Positions 11,432 to 20,500 of a stretch of 64,000 bases of DNA are shown piece after piece. Position numbers and translations under genes: made by a program. A model generated the notes under the pieces. It was not told the DNA's origin. It did no database searches and saw only the letters and a program-made list of their open reading frames with translations. Positions within the stretch are counted from its first letter, which is position 1; each line of letters begins with the position of its first letter. Source of the stretch: Epithemia pelagica (taxonomy: Eukaryota; Bacillariophyta; Bacillariophyceae; Surirellales; Surirellaceae). The stretch spans positions 868,001-932,000 of the forward strand of contig OX337236.1 of NCBI GenBank assembly GCA_946965045.2, given 5' to 3'.

Positions 11432-12854
11432 GAGGGGAGTGAAATGACAGACTTTCATGACAGACTTTCATGACAGACTTTCGGATAAACTTTCAACTTT
11501 AGAGGGAATTTCGGCCCAACGAGATTCAATCCATACATTTTCCCAAAGTAAAAAACTAAGATGAATTGCCCCTCATCCCTCACATGTACCGACCGATCAA
11601 TGAGATGATCAATCTCAAGATATGCAAACTATCCTCACACACACCATGGCGAGGAGGCTCTAACACAACAGCAATCAACCCGCCTCCTCTACTTGTATGA
11701 ACATGACTAATTGAGTGAGAGCATGTACTAGTTACCTTTGTACATACTTGTATGTGTCATACTCGTAGGCAATCGTTTCGTCCATCCATCCTCGTTCACC
11801 ATCCTGTCTTTTGCCTGCATCGATCCATTTGTCTTTGTCTTTGTTTATTGTTGTTTCACCATCCAGTAAGACACTCCTTCTTCCACTCGAACTGTGTTAT
11901 CGGAAGCAGCCGAATGGTGCTGTTGCCGTGCCGTCGTCGCCGATTGTTTTGCCGTTCGGCAGAAACGAGGAGTTGATTGTTGAGTATGTTGTTCTTGTGG
12001 TTGTAGCCGCATGTTGTTGTTGTCGCTGTCGTTGTTGTAGCCGCATGTTGTTGTTGTCGCTGTCGTTGTCGACGCTTTCTGTCTTGTCGCATGTCGTTGC
12101 TGCAGTCGCCGCATGTCGTTGTTGCTTCTTGTTGTCATTGACGGGCACAGTCTCGTGCACTGGGTTCGGTGACAGCGAGTAGTTGATTGTTGCGTGCGGG
12201 TTGTTTTTGTTGTTGTTGCCGAGTGTTGTCATTGTTCGTTGTTCGTTGGCAGCAAGTAGTTGGTAGGTGATTGTTTGCTGCTCCCTTGGTGTGGTTGGTT
12301 CCATCATTGTTGGGTCCAAACGAGCAGTCTGATTACGGGAAATCAAGACTAAAAGGCAATAGTGTCTCTATCATGTGTAGATATGATGCCATATGTTCGG
12401 AGTTGGTTGGGAACATTTTTTTGTATTGTAAATAAAAGATGCTACAAAAATAAAAAGTTTTCCCGAATGTCTGTCAAAAAGCTACCTGAAACTCCGAATG
12501 TCTGTCAAACAACTACCCCGAAAGTCTGTCATTTCACTTTTTCAGGCCTGAATAGCGAAATGACAGACATTCGGGTAAACCGAAAGTCTGTCATTTCACT
12601 TTTTCAGGCCTGAATAGCGAAATGACAGACATTCGGGTAAACATTCGTTTTTAGAGTTAGGGTTAAACCGGGTATCGTTGTCATGAACTTGAAGTGGCAC
12701 TGACGAGACAAAAAGGGCTATAGTAAAATGCCATTTTATTTAAATGAAGAGTGCATGTGGAAGAGCAGCAGCGACATGGAGTGCAACCGGATAGTCTGTC
12801 CGTATAACAGCCAACATTTTGAAAGTTTATCCGAAAGTCTGTCATTTCGCTATT
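11432..12854. mobile_element. Non-autonomous TIR DNA element inserted in the helicase gene
   Basis: A 1,423-bp insertion flanked by a 12-bp direct repeat, CCCCGATTTTTG, at 11,420-11,431 and 12,855-12,866. Both termini carry an inverted motif, GAAATGACAGACTTTCGG followed by ATAAACTTTCAA. At the left end the unit ATGACAGACTTTC is repeated three times. The interior is rich in TTGTTG/TCGCTG low-complexity sequence and has no transposase-like frame, so the element must rely on an enzyme encoded elsewhere. A Mutator-like or other MITE class is possible, but 12 bp is long for a MULE target duplication, so I leave the superfamily open. Removing the element plus one 12-bp copy restores the host reading frame exactly, which is strong evidence for the boundaries. 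Confidence 0.75.
12519..12642. repeat. Two tandem 62-bp units containing outward-facing TIR motifs
   Basis: Two near-perfect copies (12,519-12,580 and 12,581-12,642) lie inside the TIR element. Each starts CGAAAGTCTGTCATTTCAC, passes through a short centre with CAGGCCTG, and continues into AATAGCGAAATGACAGAC. Each unit therefore contains both element termini back to back around a short spacer. This looks like the junction left by end-to-end joining or nested insertion of the same element family. Confidence 0.65.
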
Positions 12855-13684
12855 CCCCGATTTTTGTTCCAAGTAGGTTTCATAAATTTTTGTGTTAGAT
12901 CCTTTCAAAAGTTTTGCAGTGGTGAAACCCCAGTCACCTTGTGCCAGCTTCTCTATCTTCTTTATGAAAAGCTCCTTGAACTTGGAATCTGCTTCTTTCA
13001 GCCATTTGAGAACTTCTTTTGTGAGCTTGATGCTTCCGTATGCTGAAGGGTTCGTCACAGGGACAACGTTTTCTTCGATAACAACGTCTTCAATGCCATC
13101 CGCATTCAGTTCAACTTCATCATCATTCTCTGTGACGTCGTCGTCTTGGCCTGTCTTCCTTGCCGCCGCTTCAGTAGCCCGCAGCAGCCTCGAGGCAGTG
13201 TGTGCCTTAAGCTCTCCCTCCTCATCGTCACTTTCATCGCCTCCAGATAGCTCGAATCTTATTTGGATAATACTCCACGTTTTCGGGGCCTCACTAAATT
13301 CCTCAGTTTTGGTGTACTCCAAGATTTCTCCCCAAGTCCTCAGGAATTCATCTTCCAACATTCTCAATTCATCTCTACGATTGATTTGGTCCAACAAACG
13401 TTCAGCATGTGAGGTATTCTTTTGCACGTGAAATGAATCCCATGGATCTTCCAAGAGTGAGCCTTTGAGACATTGTGAACGAGCTTCCTCTAGATATCCT
13501 TGTTGTTCCAGAATTCTAGCGTACTCCAAATGAACACCTCTGGCATTGGGTTTCTTTGAGAGAATACTTTTAGCATCTTCACGAGCACCTGTCACATCAC
13601 CACATGCTGCTTTGCATCGTATAATTCCACACATCACCTCAAGCCAGTGGTCCTCTTCCTGGAGCGTCCCTTCATTCAACGTAT
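12855..13684 (-). pseudogene. Interrupted gene, piece 2: TPR and acidic linker region
   Basis: The middle piece, 275 codons from 13,679 to 12,855. Helical TPR-like repeats come first, for example CGIIRCKAACGDVTGAREDA and VHLEYARILEQQGYLEEAR. An acidic stretch follows, and then the segment that leads into the helicase. Its 5' side abuts the Copia LTR, with the 5-bp target copy at 13,680-13,684. Its 3' side abuts the TIR element. Its frame joins piece 1 and piece 3 exactly once the insertions are discounted. The apparent C-terminal tail of the open frame (12,681-12,854) is TIR-element sequence, not gene. No independent start is evident. Confidence 0.75.
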
Positions 13685-14452
13685 ACTTAATGTATGTAGA
13701 AAACTAACGTAAGACGTGATGGTTAGTGCTCTGAACTTCTGTAGTCAACCAGTTCACTCGGTACACGATGGGGCCCTCACCTTGCACTAGGTTAGTATGG
13801 TTGACTCCTTCCTAAAGGTTGCTTACAACTTTCAGGTTTTTATAAGAAGTGAGCTTATTCTATCGAAAGTGTTTGTTTCTCATGATTGCTCTTTCATTAC
13901 TTCCTTTCAGTCATAAAGAGTTTACTTTTCCCGAATCGTTGGGCCCGGTGAAGAAACATCTTTGACTTCTAGGTAAGGCGCTACAGACGCTCTACGTTTA
14001 GGGACTAATGGAACCTGTTCTCTTAGTGCATAGAACCTGTTCCATATACTCAAACTGTGAGGGATAGAGGCGGAACTATTGGCTTGAACCAAGTATCCAT
14101 GATCCTTTGGTGAATCTTGTTGTAAGTTGGAGACGTGTATGTTTTAGGTGAGACATAGCCTGGACTTTGCTTCCGAGTGGAGCTCGTCCGGCTTTTGCCT
14201 GTCGTAGATAGTAGTGGGCATATGTAAATGTGTATCACAAAACACCAGGGTTATTCAGAGAGGGAACATTGTGCCGCAGGCTCGGACATGTCACATACAT
14301 GGGCACAGCTTCGTCAGCCGTCCACGCACGTGTTCGCACAAGCTTGCAGGACAGATGGCACAGCTATGTCATGGTAGACGCGTACTCTCATAGAGTCTAG
14401 GTGTTGTTCTTCGAAAGGTAGTTCTAGGTCTATAGCTAGCCGTACTTTAACT
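13685..14452 (-). repeat. Copia 3' LTR
   Basis: 768 bp, the same length as and apparently identical to the LTR at 23,414-24,181. On the plus strand it begins ACTTAATGTATG and ends CTTTAACT. It therefore lacks the usual TG...CA ends in the frame defined by the target duplication. Confidence 0.9.
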
Positions 14453-14461
14453 CTCCCTCTC
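14453..14461 (-). promoter_or_regulatory. Polypurine tract of the Copia element
   Basis: GAGAGGGAG on the minus strand, directly upstream of the 3' LTR, where plus-strand DNA synthesis is primed. Confidence 0.65.
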
Positions 14462-14501
14462 ATGGAGTGATTGGGGAATTACGACATGCCGTAGACTCAG
14501 T

Positions 14502-17500
14502 TTACCATCCTTGATTGAGCTTACGGCACTTTTCGAAGAGTTCCCGAGTTTGGCACTTGGTGAAATAATCTGCCCTTTGTTCCTCGGTTCCTACCATGCT
14601 TACCTTCACTCCGCCTGGATGATCACCTACATGTTCCCAGAAGAAGTGTAAGTACGTGTTGAAGTGTTTTGTCCTAGGTGTCAATCTTTGCTTAGTTGCA
14701 AGATAGAAGGCACCTGTATTGTCTTCAAATACTTCAGAGAAGATGGTCGGCTTCTCAAATGGCAGGTCTAGGTTTGCTAGAAGTTCCTCTATCACGCGTC
14801 TTGTAGCTATCACACTTCGCATGGCTTGGGAGAGAGCGTGGTACTCGGCTTGGAGGGTACTTAGTGCAACTGATGATTGTAGCTGCGACCGCCAAATAAG
14901 AGGACACCCACAAAAGCTAAGAATGTAACCAGTCCTGGACTTAGCACTTACTGGGTTGTCTTGAGGCTCCCTTCCATGTAGTCCTGCGAAATCGGCATCT
15001 ACATAGCAATCTAGCTTGAAATCTTTAGTTGGCGTAAAGATGGTTCCTTTATCCTTGGTGCGTGCTAGATAGCGCACTATAGTTTTCACTGCTGCCGCAT
15101 GTGATTTCTTCGGATTAGAGTTGAATCGTGCTACTTGGCTCACAGCGAAGGCTATATCTGGTCGGGTGTTAGTTGCAAGGTACAGTAACATTCCCACGAT
15201 AGAGCTGTATTGCCATTTCTCTTTCATGGGTTCCCCATCAGGATCGCTTCCCAATGCTAATTGTGTAGCAGGGGTCCAATTCGGGTTGCAGTCCTGCATA
15301 TTGGTAGCGTCAATTACCTTGTTGATAAGTCCCTTTTGAGTCATGGTGATCGAATTGGTCTTTTCATCTCGGACAAAGTTGATCCCCAAATAATTGGTGA
15401 AATTTCCTTCTTTTTCCAGTGATAAGCCCTTTTTCTTCAATCGTTCAACTAGTTCGTCAATTAAGGTAATTGTAGGTGCGCACACTCCACAGTCGTCTAC
15501 CCATAGAAAGATGATTATGTTTTCCTTGTACAGTAAACATTGGTCGTGTTTACTCATTTGGAATCCGTCTTCCTTGAGGGCCTGTATTAGGTGGTCATAC
15601 CATAGTCTAGGTGCCGATGACAATCCATAGAGGCTTTTGACCAACCTAAGGCATGTAGTTCCTTTTAACGATGATCGAAATCCTCTAGGCAGATGGATCC
15701 ATACGGGTTCATTCAAAGTGGCTTGCACGAAAGCATTATTGAAGTCAATGCATGCAAGTTCCCATCCTAGAATCAGACTGAGGGTGAGTACAATGCGAAT
15801 AGTACTCCAGTTGACTACAGGGGAATAGTTCTCTTGCTCTGACTCCTGGAGGTCACCGCGAACGCAATATCGTGCTTTGAACTTGGAAATTTCTCCGTCA
15901 GGGGTTCTTTTGCGTTTAAACACCCAGGTACCGGGTAAAATTCGCGTAGTTGCTTCACTCTGCTGCACCTCTACCCATGTTCCCTTTTCTTCTAGTTCTC
16001 GGATTTCTTTGCTGGCTGCAGCCTGCCACTTGGTGAGATCCTTATCTCGCATAGCTTCATCATAACTGAGGGTGTCAGGATCTGATAAGGAAGCTTTCAT
16101 CATGGAGAGAAGGTCACTAGACTGGACAGAGGCTGGGAAACTACATAGGTCTTGTACATAGCGTTTGGGCGGTCGAATAGTTCGTCCGGAACGCCTAGAC
16201 ACCATAGTTGGACCAGGTGTGGGAGCTGGAGTAGGGATGCGAGGCGATTGTGGTGGCTCCCTCTGAGGAGTGGAGGGCTCGAAAGAAGGGGGTGCAGGCA
16301 AAGAAGGGGTCATAGGAGAAGGTTGCTCTGCGATAGTAGGTAGTTTGGTAGGGGTGGTACGGACTGTTTCCCTCTGAGAAAGGGGCGTCGATGGAGAAAG
16401 AGGGGTTACTCCCTCTGACAACGGCACCGGTTTCTCGCCTGGAGCAGAGCCAGGAGTATTAAGAGGGTAGATACCAGGAGAGTTAGAATGACTAGGGAGG
16501 ACGGAAGGGGGGTCGTGAGTCTCAATAGATCGAGTTACAGTGGTCTGTTTGTTGCCAAAGTCGGAATAATGTAGAACATCATGTGGAGCTGGAGACTCAT
16601 AGTCTAGATCATCATCGTCCTCAATGTATTGGTAGTGTGAGTCACCAAAAAGTCGGTCCCATTCGTGACTGGTAAGGTCAGGAAGGTCTTCAACGGAGGT
16701 GGCAATTGTACTAAACCAGTCGTCGAAGACAACGTGGAATTGAGGGGTAATATACCCCGTATTGGGGTTGAGTACCAGTGGTACAGTTGTAGCATGACGG
16801 GTACTTAGGCCCATGAGAATTCCTCGCGTGGAGCGGGGCTTCCATCGTGGAAGCTTCTTACCGTCAGCCATGGCTTTGTCCAATACATAGACGGGACAAC
16901 CCCACACATGTAAGTCATGGAATTTCCGCTGCTCCCATCTTGTTCGTGTAAACAAGTCATGGGGACTTATGCCCGTGTCGAGGCTTGGGACATGGTTACT
17001 TAAGAAAGTTGCATGTGCGACTGCCATTGGCCATAGAGAAGGATCAGCCATTTCGGGCCATTGTATGGCCGCGTGTAGCATCATCGTTCTTGCTATAGAC
17101 ATAATGGTTTGTATTGCTCGTTCGGCTATACCGGCATGGTGATGTGCCCCAACTCCCGCAAATCGATAAGTTTGTGCAAAATTTTGTAGGGACTCCGTAT
17201 ATTTAGCCGATGTAAAGGCAGAGCCATTGTCAGTTAGGTACTGTAGGGGCACAACTCCCACATCTCTACAGAAAAGTTCGAATGAGTCTTTTACTCGTAG
17301 GGTCTCATGGGTGTTTAGATGACTCTGGAACCCAATCCAGGTGTACCCCGAAGCGTGGTCTACAAAGATTGCGCCGCCCATGTACAGGTCGGAAGATTTT
17401 GACTTGTCTCGGGATGTAAATAAGCGTCCTTTAGTGGAGCATACAAAGTGATCTACGCTTACACACTGACCAGGGTAAAGATTTCCGGCTTTTGTTATTC

Positions 17501-20500
17501 CCCGTCTGTCTTTTACAATGGAACTCAAGGTTCCAGGTGATGGACGTCTCTTTTGTTTTCCATATTGACACGCTGCACAAAGAGGTAAGTCGGTGAGTGA
17601 TGCTGCTTTTGTGTGCAAACGGCGCTGTTGCTCAGTTTTTGCGAGAATTCCAGTTCTCATAATGAACTGGATTCGACGAAACGATAGGTGCCCAAGGCGA
17701 AGATGCCAACGTACCAGTTCCTTCTGTGTCTCACTAAGATTCTTGTTTTGTTCTGATGTTTCGTTGACGATTGTGTTGAGAGCATGCGAACTCTTGGTTA
17801 CTTCCTCATGGTTGTAACCGTACGACATTGGGAGATTGTTTTGCGGATTCACAACGACAGTGACTTGTGTTCGTGTTGTGTCTTCAGGTAAACCGGTGAG
17901 TACCAATGTTTTACCGTCTTGCACAATCTTTTCTCCGTCATACGTCTGAAGCAAACTCTGTGTCGATAACAGTCTGACACTTGTCTTGGGTACCAGGAAA
18001 GCAGGAATTCGAAGTTGTCGGATGTTTCCAGAAGAATCAAGGATGCTCCACAAGACCTCTCCGCGGCCAATCGCTTTCATGCGATTGGCGATGCCTTTCA
18101 CCTTGAAGTTTGGTAGTGGTTCGATCTTGCCCACGAAGTCTTTTTCGTTGTTGGTGATGGAGATGCTGGCGCCACTATCCCAGATGATGGGATAAGACGC
18201 GTCATTCGGCATTGCGCTCCTCAAGGCCATTGGATCCTGAAGGCACGCTTCCAAGCCAGCAGGAGTGATGTACCTCCATGAGTCGTAGTTGCGTGTGTTC
18301 CCCAAGACTTGAAAGGCGTTGAGGGAGCGGAGTTCCTCAAGGTATGCAGTCAAACCAAAGACTTGTCTTGGGGTTGATGACTGTCGGTTGCTCCTCAAGG
18401 CTTCACTTCGAGTGGGTGAGTGGTTATCGGTGTTTCTGTTACGACGATTGGGCGTCGTGAACGAGGTTCGGTTGTTGTAATGGAAGCGCTGGTAGCTATT
18501 CGTGGGAATCACAGAGCTGCGGGTTCCCATGGGTGGATTAAACCTGGTACGTGCTGAGTTGTTGTTGTTGTTGTACGGAGTTGCGCGACGACGGAGAGGG
18601 ATTGGTCGCGGCATCCGTTGTCGCATACGCGCTCGTTTGTGTGCCGGTGAAGAAGTCACGGATCGAAACGACGGCTTTCGCTTGACACGAGGGTGATTCA
18701 AAGGGAATGCAGTGTTCTTCCTTCTTTTCGGACGGGTACTGACTGGTGCACACGGAGGAGCAGCGTGAGTGGACCCAAAAGAGTCCAGATGCAACAACTT
18801 ACAAAACGACCCAACAATCAAACGGATGTAAATGAGCGGGAAACGGCGGCTCATGGCATAGGCCAGTCCATTGCTCACCACACTCCACAATCCACCAGAT
18901 GATAAGGTAGAAGAGGGCGGAGGTACCGGATGGAGAGTGGCACGGAAATGGTGGACGGAAGGTGTCGATGTGGAGTTGAACAAAGGAGAAGGATGGCCTG
19001 TCACGGGTGAAATGGTCTTGGGAAGCAAGATCAAAACAACAATCCAGCAGGAAAGCCAAGAAAAGAAGGCAGGTTGGCATGATGGATGGGCCAAAACGCT
19101 CCAGAGCAAAGCCCATAGTCCATAAAATAAAGTCTTGGTTCCCATCCAGTAGTAGCCAAAGCTAGACATGAGAGAGGCCATTCCGTCTGTGAAGACTGTA
19201 GTTGCATAGGTGGAGGGTTGGGGTGATGGCAGAAGATAGAGGACACTGGGTACCACCACAACCAACGTGATGAAGCTAGCACGTAACATGTGACGGCTCA
19301 GGGATCTTGAGTCAACAGTAGTGTCGACAGGCGCGGGAGCGCGTGGCGGAGTCACGTAAGGGCGACCACGGCGGGTTGACTCGGTGTATGACATGTCAAA
19401 GGCAGCCATATAAACCTTCGCGTGGTCATCTGTAGGATAGGACCTGTCTTGGTCAACAGTCACGGTAGAGATGGAGTCATTAGAAGAGACTCGATCGGGA
19501 GTGACCGTAAGACAGGGGCGATCCAAGTTGTACCACGGTGGTGAAATTGGTCCACATTTCGTCAGTTCATAGGCTACATCATGTACGAGACTCAATCCCG
19601 CATGTTCGTAGGGCGATCCTGGTGTTTGTTCGCACTCAAGAATAAAATACCACATGTCGCGAATCATGCGACGGGTATTTTGAATCCGAAGAGTCAAAAG
19701 ATCTTTGAGTCCCGGGTCAGCTGCATGGGAATACTCAGCATACAAAAACCATAAGTGGTCGGCCGCACTTGTGATCAGCTCATCCATGGTGTCAGGATGG
19801 CGAGCCAGTTCGGCTTCATTTTCTGCAGCATCGTCTCCTTGCAAGTTTGTGGTGTCGTCGAGATCCACCATGGCAGCACAGGCATAGTATTTTGCAAATG
19901 GATTTTCGCTGCGCTTTTTGGTCCTAGAGTCGTCGTCGGTTTCGCTGGTATCTGTTGGTACGTACAGTGCACCAAGTTGACTGTTGTCGACGAAAGAGGT
20001 GGATGAGACAGATTCATCAGCCATGTTCTCCAAGGTCTCACACGCTGTGCTTCTTGAATGTAGATCGACGGGCGGTGGATCGGAAATATTCACGGGAGAA
20101 GGCGTGGCGTTACTCTGATTCAAGAACGAGACAAATTGATCATATTTCTGGTCAATGGGTCGGTGCTCCATGATTCGAGAGCGAAGAAGGCAAGGAAGAG
20201 GAGTTGAGTGCACACTCATCTCGGGCCAGACGGGAGCTGGATTCGGATGGTTCGGGATTCTGGTTCCATCAATGAACCATCCCACGAACCATTCTTCGTC
20301 CTTGACTCGCTGGTAGGCGACAGCCACGGTAAGTTCTGGTTCTTGGTGTCGAAGAGCGTACACCGTGTACTGTGCCCTTTCGTACCTCATTCCGTCTCTT
20401 TTTGCTGTGTTGGCTTCTTGCTCGATGGAGATGCGTGGATCACGTGGACGTGGCCGAGGTACAAAACCTCGAGTCCACTGCTCGAGAGCTTCAGTGGCAG

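Noticed and set aside
11811-12346. Open frames inside the TIR element as a possible transposase
   Set aside because: They consist of low-complexity Ser/Cys or Thr/Asn/Gln repeats on both strands and show no DDE/D pattern.
12681-12854. C-terminal tail of the TPR frame as real protein
   Set aside because: This part is TIR-element sequence read through by chance; the gene frame continues in piece 3 instead.
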